Below, in pieces: positions 1 through 12,047 of a stretch of 64,000 nucleotides of DNA. The stretch spans positions 85,133,058 to 85,197,057 of the forward strand of contig CM054178.1 in NCBI GenBank assembly GCA_028829895.1. Direction: 5' to 3'. Under the pieces are notes generated by a model, which had not been told where the DNA came from, searched no databases, and was given only the letters and a program-made list of their open reading frames with translations. Source of the DNA: Sinotaia quadrata. Its lineage: Eukaryota > Mollusca > Gastropoda > Architaenioglossa > Viviparidae. How positions within the stretch are numbered: the first letter of the stretch is position 1; every line of letters begins with the position of its first letter. Position numbers and translations under genes: made by a program.

Positions 1-290
1 TGAGGAGCGCTGTTTGAGTAGTGAAGCGAGTCTGTGGTTTCCAGGGAGTTTATTCAGATAGCCTTCCAATGCAGATGGTATGTTCCCCACGGCTCCTATC
101 TCTATAGGTATCACTTCTGCTTTTACATTCCACAGTCTCTGGATTTCTAATCTGAGGTCCTGGTATTTTTCTATTTTTTCTCTTTCTTTTGTTTTTATGT
201 TTCTATCACTTGGAACAGCAACATCAATGATGGTTGCTGTTCTGTTGGACTTATTGAGAACTACAATCTCTGGTCTTCGTAAAGACCAGA
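1..290 (-). pseudogene. Non-LTR retrotransposon C-terminal relic, copy 1
   Basis: Read on the minus strand, this stretch encodes a peptide typical of the tail of LINE-type polyproteins in invertebrates: a DVAVPSDRN-like segment, a K-E-rich stretch, then KYQDLRLEIQRLWNVKAEV and an LPGN ending. The catalytic reverse transcriptase part is absent and the frame begins abruptly at a short ATC repeat, so this is a 5'-truncated dead copy. The assignment rests on recognising this conserved tail; the exact clade cannot be told from so short a piece. Confidence 0.7.
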
Positions 291-311
291 CATTATTATG
301 ACAAGACCAGA

Positions 312-334
312 TATTATTATTATTATTATCATCG

Positions 335-372
<38 letters not shown>

Positions 373-373
373 T
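312..373. repeat. ATT/ATC trinucleotide microsatellite
   Basis: A run of ATT then ATC triplets separates the two LINE-tail relics. It may mark a slippage-prone junction between two insertions. Confidence 0.95.
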
Positions 374-459
374 TTTTTACGAATTCTGTTGATTGTCGGT
401 TATGAATTAAGGTATCAGAATCTAACCAAGGTTTTACGGAGGATATGAGCACTATCGAG

Positions 460-700
460 GAGCACTGCTTTTAGCAGTGGGGCAATTTGTGTTGTCCAGG
501 CACTTTATTCAGATTGCCTTCCAGTTCAGGTATTATGTTCCCCAAAGGTTCTGTCACCTCCGGTATTACTTCTGCTTTTACATTCCACAGACTCTGGATT
601 TCTAATCTAAGATCCTGGTTTATTGTCCGCTGTAAACTCCACATGTCTCCCTCCACACACATTGAAAACACTGACACTGTTGTTCTCTCAAAGCCAACCT
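460..700 (-). pseudogene. Non-LTR retrotransposon C-terminal relic, copy 2
   Basis: This is a second, diverged copy of the same tail as at 1-290, in the same orientation. The minus strand reads LRLEIQSLWNVKAEVIPEV, then a variant of the LEGNLNKVPG ending. An internal deletion removes the DVAVPSDRN-like part. Two tail fragments in tandem suggest nested or successive insertions of one family. It cannot encode a working enzyme. Confidence 0.65.
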
Positions 701-960
701 AGGCATTTTCTCCTGCCGCACCAGCTCCCTCAAGCAGGATAACAATTACAGCAGTTCTAGTATTTCCATATTCCAGAAGTTGCTAATGTAGTCAGCATAT
801 TTTGCTGTCACACACCAATGGAGTGTAGTGTATTCTTAGACATACACACCGTTCCTGTCTCTACCATGGTCAGTCATAGGAGTTTACAATCAGTAAACCA
901 GGAAGTTCAGATCATACACATAAAGAAAGGCTGTTGGTCTTGAAAAATATAAACAGGGAG
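701..960. other. Unassigned spacer
   Basis: No gene, RNA or repeat is recognised. It lies between the LINE-tail relics and an LTR-like repeat and may be internal sequence of a degraded retroelement. Confidence 0.4.
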
Positions 961-1575
961 CAATGCTAAGTTTCAGTTTATCACTTTATAACTCCATTCT
1001 TTCTTGCATTCCAGTCTCAAATTCAACAGTATTCATTAGCCCGATACATGCACACAGCATAAGAAATACAGAGTTATAGTTTAATGGGCTGTCTCACTAA
1101 AACAATGTCACGTGTTAGCATACTACATATAAGCAGCTTACTTCAAACATTTGTAGAAGCAATAGCCTACGCACATAATAATCTCTAAGTACATATCAAT
1201 AGCAACAACACACGAAATAGTTCTAAGTCCATTCTCTCTCAAACAGTCACTTAACTCACCATTAAGCTAAGACCGCCTTTCATGACCAGACTTCATGTCA
1301 CTCCAAAATGATCAGAGAATAGATTTCTCTACAGCAGGTAAACTTTTAGATCTCAGCCCATTGACTGGTTTCGTTCTCGTAAATCATAACCATTGGATAA
1401 AAAAAACTACTCACTCAGTTGGAATTAGTTTGCATTACATCAGCAATTTCTAACATATTCTTAAGTGTTTACTCCAACTCAAACACTTTCAGAAATACCG
1501 TCATAAGGAGTGCCCAAGGCTGGGTTACTCCGACAATTTAAATTTAAAAATAAGGATAGGCAAATTTACTCTGCC
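961..1575 (-). mobile_element. LTR-like dispersed repeat, copy 1
   Basis: About 600 bp here recur near 38380-38980 and, more diverged, near 46290-46840. Shared strings include CATTCCAGTCTCAA, CTACAGCAGGTAAACTTTTA and AGTGCCCAAG. On the minus strand the outer end starts TGTGGCAGAGTAAATTTGCC, as expected of an LTR beginning with TG. The part from about 1100 to 1575 is the likely LTR and 961-1100 matches adjacent leader in copy 2. No coding capacity is seen here. Confidence 0.6.
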
Positions 1576-1714
1576 ACATTATAAAACCGTATATAAATAG
1601 CTCTGTAAATATGGTCTTGATATGACAGAAGCAGGGAGTCTCGAAATGTCACGAACCCAAAGTGCTTACGTACATACGTCCACACAATCACATACACATT
1701 CACGCTCAGGTGCC

Positions 1715-1715
<1 letters not shown>

Positions 1716-1771
<56 letters not shown>
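1716..1771. repeat. CA dinucleotide microsatellite
   Basis: Uninterrupted CA run of roughly 55 bp, with a shorter CA tract just after it. Alternating purine-pyrimidine sequence of this kind can adopt Z-DNA. Confidence 0.97.
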
Positions 1772-1773
<2 letters not shown>

Positions 1774-2564
1774 CTCCACGCACACACACACACCTCCATA
1801 CATATTTTATCTAACGGAAGCTCGTCCTAGTGATTCCTTTCAGCAATTGTTCCTGTTGTTCCTGTTGTTCCTGTTGTTCATTGTATTTACATTTTTTGGG
1901 AAAAACATCAACTGTTTCATCAACAGTCCTATGCTATTTGTTTTCCTTGTCTGTCATTTTATTATGGAATTTATGAGGTAATGTCACGACTTTGTCGCCT
2001 TACTCATTACGGTTGCTGTTTCTTTTGTTACTGAAACAGTGAAGTATGGCTAGAGCGCACTCACGCCATTCATCTGTCGTCATTGTTCGAGTTAAGCGAA
2101 GGTGAAACAAGAAAGAAGTGCAGCAGTGTATTTTACATTTTCTCCAACACGGATTTGCGTTAGTTAGGGGTCTAAATCATTCAAACGAAAATATTTTAAA
2201 TACACACCAGGGTGTACATAACACTGTGCTCCACAGTTTTCCTGTGCTTAAATTGATATTAGCTTTAACTGCCATCTGCTTGAAGCCTTTTAGATTTGAT
2301 AATTAATTCAACGCATTTGTATTGCTCACCACTCATTTCAACAAGTATTTCTATGCAATCAGATTACGACCACGAATGTATAGTGTGTGAATTTGCCTCA
2401 CAGTTAAGATTTGTGTACAGCAGCGACATAGTTGTAAGTGTCACAGGTATGAAAAGATTCAATAAAAATACATGAAACGAAACACACACGTACACACACG
2501 TACATGCACACAAGTCAGTTAAATATGCTTATGTGTGGTTGGAGGTATGTGCTGATGTTTATGT

Positions 2565-2565
<1 letters not shown>

Positions 2566-2655
<90 letters not shown>
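2566..2655. repeat. GT dinucleotide microsatellite
   Basis: Almost pure GT run of about 80 bp. Confidence 0.97.
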
Positions 2656-2656
<1 letters not shown>

Positions 2657-3390
2657 ATAAATACTCTCTTGCAACTAATGTTGAATTTGCCTATTGGGTA
2701 GCTTGAAGTACGGAACTTACATGTTATTTATTCGTGTGTCTGTGTGCATCACGTATAACTAATGTTTACTTTAATTAAATAAAAATATGAATGTCTGTTA
2801 CGTCCTGTCTGAATAACAAGTCTACTCTTAGACTGTACGAATTAAATATTTAAACGTTACATTCATTGGATAAAATATTCAAATATTCCATTTCCTGGAT
2901 CAAACGTTTACAAGTGAACACCGTCCACTAAGGAAAGACACGTGATTAATTGAAATCATACCGCTTTCTTTCATAAAATATAATCTTGTATATTTGTTCA
3001 TTACAAATTACATTTATTACTTTTTGAAATGCATTATTAATTAATTTTCAAAATACACATAATACACTGCAAAATACATTTCCAACAATAGATTTAGTAT
3101 ATTTCAAAATAAATTTAGTACAGTTCCAAATACATTTCATATAATTACATAAGAACACAAGCGTGCAAAATTTCCTTCATGTCTTTAGTAAAGGTTATAC
3201 TCACGAACGACCCTATCGTTCCTCACAGAAAATATATTAAAATGAATGTATACTTTTACCAAAGAAAAGACATATATTATTTATCTTACAGTTTGGGCCT
3301 AGAAATTCTTGTAACAGTATAAGATGAACAAGCGTTTCTGTTCTCTCCATGTTCCACCCACACACCTGGCTCTGACTGTGAAGAGTTACG

Positions 3391-3643
3391 TTTTTCGTGA
3401 TCAGATTCGTCAGTCAACTTCTGGTTTACCTATAGCTGCCATTTAATTGACTTGACCTTTGCTTGTACAACATTTTTCGTGTTCAGATTCGTCAGTCAAC
3501 TTCTGGTTTACCTATAGCTGCCATTTAATTGACCTGACCTTTGCTTGTACAACATTTTTCGTGTTCAGATTCGTCAGTCAACTTCTGGTTTACGTATAGC
3601 TGCCATTTAATTGACTTGACCTTTGCTTGTACAACATTTTTCG
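3391..3643. repeat. 82-bp tandem repeat, three copies
   Basis: Units start with TTTTTCGTG at 3391, 3473 and 3555 and are nearly identical. Each carries TCGTCAGTCAACTTCTGG and TAGCTGCCATTTAATTGAC. Confidence 0.93.
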
Positions 3644-3785
3644 GTTTGTCAAACAGATGTCTGGCAGAGTTGAATCATCCCAAACCAATAGTATCCATTT
3701 GTCTTGTGCGTAGCAGTGTGTTCGTTTACACCTACTGGTCAGTCAGGCTGGTCGCTTTGGATTTTCACTCTGTATTGCCCTGATT

Positions 3786-3930
3786 GATAGACTATCGGAT
3801 GAATTGGTATACTTTTAGCTGTTGGATGAATTGGTATATTTTTAGCTGTTGGATGAATTGGTATATTTTTAGCTGTTGGATGAATTGGTATATTTTTAGC
3901 TGTTGGATGAATTGGTATACTTCTAGCTGT
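3786..3930. repeat. 27-bp tandem repeat, about five copies
   Basis: Unit built on GCTGTTGGATGAATTGGTAT followed by a T-rich string; copies start 27 bp apart, for example at 3845 and 3872. Confidence 0.93.
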
Positions 3931-4009
3931 CGGTGCGTAGTGTATAGCTGTGTTTGAATAAGCACCAATGTACTTTTTGTTAATACCGGGTGACGTTCAC
4001 CTCTTCATT

Positions 4010-4460
4010 TACTCTTTCCCTTTCTTATAATTAATTCCTTTAATATTTATTGCTTTATAATTATATTTATTTCTGTATAAAGAATTCCTTATATATATAT
4101 ATATCATTATAATTACCTTTATAATTCTGTATAATTAATTCATTTTATATTTATTGCGTAGTAATTCCCTTTATATTTCTGTTTAATTAATTTCTTTTAT
4201 ATTTATTTCTGTATAATTCCCGTGACATTCCTGTATATTTGATTACTTTTATATTTATTGCTTTATAATTCCCTTTGATATTTCTTTATAATTTCCTTCA
4301 TATTTCTTTATAGTATATTCATGATTCCCTTTGATCTTTTTAAAATAATTCCGTTATATTTCGTTATAGTTTCCTTTATATTTCTTTATAATTATCTTTA
4401 CGTTTCTTTATAATTCCCTTTATATTTCTTCAGAATTTCTTTTATGTTTTCTTTGTAGTT
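4010..4460. repeat. Degenerate AT-rich tandem array
   Basis: Many imperfect copies of a roughly 20-25 bp unit containing CTTTATATTTCTTTATAATT. Old and diverged; no coding potential. Confidence 0.75.
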
Positions 4461-4827
4461 TATACTTTCTTTCTACGTCCATTTCCTTAATACAGCATTA
4501 AAACAATACCATAGAATTAACGAGACACAATATCTGGTTACCCAAAGAGAGAAATCCCAAGGTCATGACAATAATGCGGAAGAATGTATGCTCATATGCT
4601 CATTTACATAAACTCTTATTCCCGAAAATAGATAAGCTGTGTAATTACCCTTTTGTCTTAGGCATTTAACTAAACTGCCATTATAACAGAACCGCTCTAG
4701 TAGTAAAAAATCCCATACAACTAATTAATTATAGGTCCACTTTGTACGCTGTAGATTTGGACCACACATGCGAACTGTCTGGATGGATACCTGTAACAAA
4801 TGTGGCCACGATACAGACAGATATTTA

Positions 4828-5000
4828 TAATTTTATAATATAATTTCTAGTAATTTTAAGCAATTTATACAGCACAGATATATAGAAATATTAATACAAT
4901 TTTTAATAATTTAAAATAAATTTTAAGCAATTTATACAGCACGGATATATAGAAATATTAATACAATTTCTAGTAATTTTAAGCAATTTATACAGCACAG
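4828..5000. repeat. About 60-bp AT-rich repeat, three copies
   Basis: TTTAAGCAATTTATACAGCA recurs three times, separated by ATATTAATACAATTT. The last copy is truncated. Confidence 0.9.
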
Positions 5001-5690
5001 ATTTGAGCACATTTGATTGGATACACATTTTGTGCCACTTATGCCTTAAGGTGTTAATTCAACCGGAGAAAGTAGTCAGCTCTGTTTTCTTCCATTTCTC
5101 ATACCGTGACATACATTTACACTTTGTAACATAAGGTATACTGTGAATGTGGAATACTATGGCATACTGTGAAATACTGTAAAATACTGTAAATAATGTA
5201 ACATACTGTGATATCGTATGAAATACTGCAACATACTGACCATTAACATACTGCAGCTTAGATTTTCTCTTTGCTATTTTATTTCTTACAGTATATTTTT
5301 TTAAATGATGTTTCGTAGCAAATGACGAAGTAGAGCAAGTAGCAGTTTGTATGAATTTTTTAAATATGTCCGAATGTGTTACAATGTGGATCAGGGATTA
5401 TGCCTTGTAACGTATTTATAGCGTCGTGTTGTTATTCAACATACCCAGATATAATAAATCACACAGTTTTGCGTAATCAGTACTTTGAATTTAACATTTT
5501 AGAAGCCCTGAACTAATAACACTGATGCCAATAATTATTTCTCTGTTTTTTTATTTTTATTCCCCAGTGCTTATGGATTAATGCATTACTGATGGATTGG
5601 TTTTCGAGAGGAAAAGCTGGTGTTAAGACCTTGTGTGCAGAAACTCATGCATCGTTTTGGATTCCCGTTTGAAAAATCCCCTCCAGGATG
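5001..5690. other. Proximal 5' flank of gene A
   Basis: No gene recognised. It has short degenerate repeats of the type ATACTGTGAAATACTG (about 5130-5240). A 5' untranslated exon or promoter of gene A could lie here or further upstream, but none can be placed from sequence alone. Confidence 0.4.
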
Positions 5691-5771
5691 TGTAGATTCT
5701 GTTGTGTGCGTGATATGACAACCAGATTCCGTGTAGATTCTGTTGTGTGCGTGATATGACAACCAGATTCC
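5691..5771. repeat. 41-bp direct duplication
   Basis: Two adjacent copies starting TGTAGATTCTGTTGTGTGCG at 5691 and 5732. Confidence 0.95.
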
Positions 5772-6105
5772 TTGCAACCCCACGAAGATTTCCTCAACTC
5801 TGGTCGTTGCATGTTGGTAGCAACAATCATCGAAGCAATGATAAGAAATTTTGCCCCCAACTGACCTCTGAATCACTTGTGTCATGTCTGGAACTGTTTG
5901 TCAGTCGTGTCAGCCGGTTCTGTTTTGTCATTGACCTGAAATATAAACAAGAGATTTGGGTCTGTAATCAGAGTGCCGTCAGCACCAACTCTACCTCATG
6001 TACGCCGTTCTGAACAATTCTACCAAAGGGTAAAACGCCTATTTTTGGTTTTCGTTTAAAGCAGCCTTAGTTGTTTTATTATCGCTACTATTTCTTGTAA
6101 CAGTG

Positions 6106-8946
6106 ATGGCGCATGGATATGTAAAAAATTTAGTTCAACGCTTGAACCAAATAGATGTCAGTGAAAGTACAAGAACTCAAGCATTTGGCGACATTCGAAA
6201 GTCCCAAGCGTTTTTCGAAGAATTGAGAATCCAAACCGATGCTGAAGACCCAACCCCCCAAACTACTGGTGGAGGTTCGTGCACTCAGCCAGCTAATGAA
6301 AGCATTAGAACTGAAACACGTGCAAGGGCCCAGACCTTTGGAGAACGTTTAAGAAATCACGCCGTAAATGACGATTCGTGTACCCCGATAGTTAGTAAAG
6401 GTTCAGGGGCCCAGCCCATTAATGAAGGTTCAGGGGTCCAGCCCATTAATGAAGGTTCAGGGGCCCAACACGTTAATGAAGATTCGAAAGTTCAAACCAA
6501 GCAAGAGACTGACGGCAGCAGCAGGTGTAACCACTGTCCTGACGCGCTGCGCACAAGGAATGAGACACACCATGCTGACGCGGTCAAGCAAACAGGTGAC
6601 AAGCCACTTCCGGTTCCAAAAAGGGTAGTCAGAGGTAACCGGGTGTGTGTGAAGAGTTCTATCTTTCTTAATAATAAAGAAAAAGACGTTTTCCTTTCTG
6701 AGAAAGATGTAAGCAAGAACAAGGATGAACGTCGAAACAGTTCTGTCGATGTTCTAGATTTCGAGGCGTCGCTGAAATATTCTAACCAATACGACGTACA
6801 GAGAGATAGTGCAACTAGTCAGAAATTACTACCAGGTGCAAAGCAAGACAGAGGCAGCGAAGTTAGCATGCATATAGTACATGGTGCAAGACATGACAAG
6901 GGTACAACAGTGGCACTCGATACAAAACAAGAGACAGGAAGAGATGAAAGTGCAAAGGTAGTACCATATGCGCAATACAAAAGAGAGAGCGACACATGTG
7001 CAATACTATCCAGTACAAAGCAAGACAGAGAGAGTCTTCAGTGCCATAAAATTGTACCCAATGCAAAACAAGACAGAGGCAGTGAAGCTAGCATGAAGAA
7101 AATGCCCGGTGCAAAACAAGACAGAAGTAATGTCCATAGATATAAAATAGAACCCAGTGCAAAACAAGACAATGACAGTGACTTTAGTACGAAAATATCA
7201 CTCGGTGCAAAACAAGACAGAAGCAATGTCCACAGATATAAAATAGAACCCAGTGCAAAACAAGACAATGAAAGTGACTTTAGTACAAAAATATCACCCG
7301 GTGCCAAACAATACCGAGAAATAATAGCTAGTCAGAAATTAGAACCTTGCATACAAGAGAGAAACAGTGTCACTAGCCATAACAGAGAACCTTTTGCCAA
7401 ACAAAGTAGAGATAGCGCCGTTAAGGACAAAGGAATTTCCACTGCAGAACAAGACAAAGACAGCAATACTTGTCAAAAGGAGCCGAGTACAAAACGAATC
7501 AAAGATAGCGTTTCTAGCCTTAAATTTGTATCAAGTGCAAAACAAGACCTTCGCAAGGGCAAGGCCTCAACATTTTATGTCCCGTTAACAAAAAACATAG
7601 AGGGACATGATTTGGACAAAATTCCCTCTACAGACTCACAGCCAGATCTGAAGAATACACATCCAGTCTCCAAGAATGCGAAAAACCCCAAGCACAATCA
7701 ACACCGTGTTGTGTCTCGTGTCTGCAACTCCACTTGGAAACCCCAAATCTCTGGCTCCAAAAACGTAATGCTTGAAAGCTCTGTCCAGCATAATTCTTCG
7801 TCTAGAGTAGAAAGCAAGCAGGCCCCGACCTTTGAAACAAGAGAAAACACAGAGACAGGTTTATGTGGAGTTGTCATTGGAAATCGTGACCCACATACTC
7901 GTGAACTAACAGACAATGGTTTATTTCAAGGGAGAGAAATCTGTGAAATATCGGAGCACACGAAAAGCCCTAACGTGTTTCGTAGGCGCCCTGCTTCTGA
8001 ACTCCAATATTCACACAGAGGTTTGAGCGCCATTCCTTCTGACAGTTCACTCAGTGAGGACTTTGAGGTGCCAGAACTGCGTCTTGCTGAGCTCGAACTC
8101 GGTACCAACGCCCGGGAGAAATGGAACGAAGTAGACATGGAGAATGCAGTTCATAGTCCTGTTCCTGTTGAAATCGCACCTACACCGGTCTTGAACAGCA
8201 TAGCCTCTGAAAGTTCAGATGGGAATAGCAAGACTGTCTGGACACTGGATAAAAGCATGACTCTTGATTCTGTTAAGATACCAGATAGAAACAGGATACC
8301 AGAGGCTGTCAGGTCACTGAACACAAACACGACACTGGATTCTGCCAGGAGTCTGGATAGAAGCTTGACACCAGAAAAAAGCCTGACACCGGATAGAAGC
8401 CTGGCACTGGAAAATATCGTGACACAAGATGCTGGAAGCAGAACATCAGATAAAAGTAGGACACCAGATAGGAGCAGGACACCTGAAAGCATAAAGACAC
8501 AAGCTGGTAGCAGTAATTTTAGCCAACCAGCATTTGAACCCTCTACCAAAAATGCATATCAGGTTACTACAGCAGTCAGTAAGCGTTCAGCAATTCCTAG
8601 ACCCTCTACAACCAAGCCAAGACCCAAAGATGCTCCACCCTCTCTTCCCAGTGAACAGAAAAGTGAAGTTGACACTAGCGCAGAGAATTTGCGTTCTTCA
8701 GAATGTACTAGAAGAAACACTAATCAGAGGAAGACGTCATCAAGTCCTTTACCAAGCAGTGACAAATGCACTCACCATGGAGGCCATGGCAAAGACTATG
8801 AAGATGCTGAAATCATAAGTTACAGTTCAGAGGTCAACGAGATGAGGAAAAGTTTTCAGTTCCTGTTCGACGTGACGTGGACTGATTCACAAATTAAATT
8901 TTCCGATGACAGCGAGCATGAAGATGACGAGAGAGAAAATACAAAA
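6106..8946 (+). CDS. Gene A exon 1: disordered N-terminal region
   Basis: The first ATG in frame is 6106, two bases after an acceptor-like TTTCTTGTAACAG, so an untranslated exon probably lies upstream. The exon encodes 947 residues rich in K, S, D, E and Q, with no recognised fold. Three repeat zones are visible: GSGAQPINE nonamers (about residues 102-130); many GAKQDR-type units (about 244-480), including a recent 96-nt duplication at 7108/7204; and a zone of [12 protein letters not shown]-like units (about 710-800) rich in TP sites for proline-directed kinases. The end holds an acidic motif, [13 protein letters not shown], echoed in gene B. Donor AAAA/GTAAGT, phase 0. Confidence 0.88.
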
Positions 8947-10156
8947 GTAAGTATAGCAGAACACTCAAACAGTTAAAGTAGCAGAATATTTTTATTTCAT
9001 TAAAATATATATATATAGTTTAACATATGCACGTAATATGCACTGATATTTGTGTATAAATAAAATAATTTTAAAATGACCAGTGCAGCGAAGGTGTTTT
9101 CCTAGCTGCAATTCCTTAAATTTTACATCTCGTATAAATAAGACACTTATATCAGAGTGGTGACGTATGCTACATCTCGTATAAATAAGACACTTATATC
9201 AGAGTGGTGACGTATGATATATCTCGTATAAATAAGAAACTTATATCAGAGTGGTGACGTATGATACATCTCGTATAAGACACTTATATCAGAGTGGTGA
9301 CGTATGATACATCTCGTATAAATAAGACATTTATACCAGAGTGGTGACGTATGATACATCTCGTATAAATAAGACATTTATACCAGAGTGGTGACGTATG
9401 CTACATCTCGTATAAATAAGACACTTATATCAGAGTGGTGACGTATGCTACATCTCTTATAAATAAGACACATATCAGAGTGGTGACGTATGATACATCT
9501 CGTATAAATAAGACACTTATATCAGAGGGGTGACGTATTATTCCTGGGTTATTTATATTTATGCAGTTAGGTCAGAAACATTTAGATTCAATATAATAAA
9601 TCGCCTATAGATGCTAATACAGATAGTATCGACTCGACTCTGGTTATTATTGAGGCAATTTCTGGTATTTGTTGTGATTATTATTTTTGACTCGTCCCCT
9701 CCCACTCCCCGCTTAACAGTGAGACAGAAAAGAAAATGAACAGTACAAACTGTTACAATGCTGCCAAACTTGACAACATGACCCTACTCTACAATTACAC
9801 AAAGCAATGCACTAACAATAATGTGAACAGGGGCCATATAACTGCCACTTCACAATACGCTAACAATGACGCAAACATTGTTCAACAATTAACAAGTAAA
9901 ATTTAATATTAAAGAAAAAATGAGAATGAATAAATTACTAATTTCTCATCACAGATTGGTGTGACCTGTCAACAGAGTTGCCTTAGTTGTCAAATTAGTA
10001 ATGCTGTGCAGTTTGGTGCACTTGCACCCTATAATTCTGACATTCGACACCCGTGGAATTGTCAAGCTCACTTAACTGAGTCATTAGTATAGTCGTGATG
10101 ATTCCATTCCATTACATCTAACACAGAATAGGTAGCTTCATGCTGACTTGTGACTG

Positions 10157-10212
<56 letters not shown>

Positions 10213-11967
10213 ACTCACACACACACAGAAGGGAAGCCTTCTCTCATATAAGCTGGTGAATGGACTACAACGTAAGTGATTTAGGAATTGTCTGTAACTC
10301 CACTGTCGATTGCTGTGATTCAGGTTATTCAATATATGAATACACCGGGACTGGAATATATGAATACACCGGGACTGGAATATATGAATACTCCGGGACT
10401 GGAATATATAAATACTCCGGTACTGAAAAATTGGAGCCCCGTATATGCAATGAGGATTTCCCCTAAGTTTCTTCTTTAATATCTTTCTAACTTATATTCC
10501 TCTTTCTCTTCTCTGAAGTAAAAATTATCATTAACTTACAATCTGTAATAAATTATTTTCATTCTTGATTGACACATTTCAGTAGAAAACATATGCAATA
10601 TGAAGTATGAATTCCAAATTCTCACCGTTACTAAGTTTTACCTTCTAGAAAATAGTTTCAAAAATCAGTTCCTTTGAACTTCTTACTTACAGGGACTCCA
10701 GCCTACTAAACTAAGACTCTACTTTGGTTCTCTTAGAAACAATGTCGCTTTTCGGTCAAGCCTGTCCACCCTAGTCATTGATCACTCATGAATAGCAAAC
10801 TTTGTTCATGCTTCCTTCAGGTTTTTGACCTACAACTGGACATACGTAGCACCCCACCCCCACCCACCCACCCCCATTCCCAACACATCTAATCTCTTAA
10901 TAACAGTTTTAGTAGTGACCTCTTTGTATTCACCCTTCACTGCCTTTCCGGCCCAACTGCTAACTATGCGACTGTTAGACACTGATACTAATATTAATTA
11001 ATCTTACTCAACTCTCATCAACTTATACTTTTAATCTACTCTCACCAACTGAAAATATACATGTCCGCTCATATGTTAACATAAACAACTTATAACTAAA
11101 TAAGATTAGCGTTCATTTAACCTTTTAATTTTAAGTTTCATACAACTCCCATATTTCCATCACTTGAATAATGATTATGATTCTTGAATGCGTTAACATT
11201 TATAGCAATGAAATCCCCACTTCATGACAAAAAAATTCTCTAACTTCTATTTTGTGACCAGAAGCATTCATGTTGGCTCAGTAGAGAGTGGCGGGCACCA
11301 ACCACTTAGATTACGTCACTGAAACCCCTACAGTAAATGGGAACACTGGTCTATGCCATATTTTGCATTGTTTGGCCGGCCATTCAAAGGCAACCAGAGA
11401 ATGCGTCTCCCACAGTATGGTGTCCTTGGTACCGTAATGAGGTCCTTCTCAAGCGCCTTATACATCTTCTGCCACTTCCGTCAAACACCCTTAACTTGTT
11501 GACACTGGACATATAGTAAGATGGATGAATCTCTCGCGGATTTAGGAAAGGAATTTGTTTATGTTGCATACAAAGCGAAGGTCTTAGTCATGTAAGACCA
11601 AAATGGTCTATTAGCAGCAGACAGACAACTGGTCCCAAATCCATGACACATAATTAAAAGAACTGTATCACCACTAAATCAGCCAGTCAAACAGCAATCT
11701 CCGTCACCACAGTATTTTCCTGGCAAAGCTAATATTGAGTATTATTTGTCTCTGTGTTGTCTTGGATACGGATAGTCTGGAACACATGCCAACTTTTCCA
11801 TCATGCTTCCTTTTCCTTTCGTAGATGGTGCCTGCAGAACACACGCCTGACAAAACAGGGAAACCAAACAACATTGCAGAAGAACTCTTGCTGAACGAAA
11901 GCGTCTACGTGGAACGACTTCGAATTTTGCTGGAGGTGTGTGCGTGAATTGCGTGCAGATGTGTGTG

Positions 11968-12047
<80 letters not shown>

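Larger units (their letters stand above)
1576..3390. other. 5' flank of gene A without recognised genes
   Basis: This is AT-rich sequence with two long dinucleotide tracts, listed separately. No coding region with family similarity is seen on either strand; open frames here are produced by the CA/GT tracts. Confidence 0.6.
8947..11824 (+). other. Gene A intron 1
   Basis: 2.9 kb, phase 0. It holds the TGACGTA-bearing 47-bp array (9125-9540), a TC tract, a 24-bp array and a C-rich stretch near 10853-10876. The remainder (about 9541-10140 and 10470-11800) shows nothing recognised. The acceptor is TTTCCTTTCGTAG. Confidence 0.85.

Noticed and set aside
6103..6105. GTG codon as start of gene A
   Set aside because: The ATG at 6106 follows immediately, and the G at 6103 belongs to the AG of the upstream acceptor.
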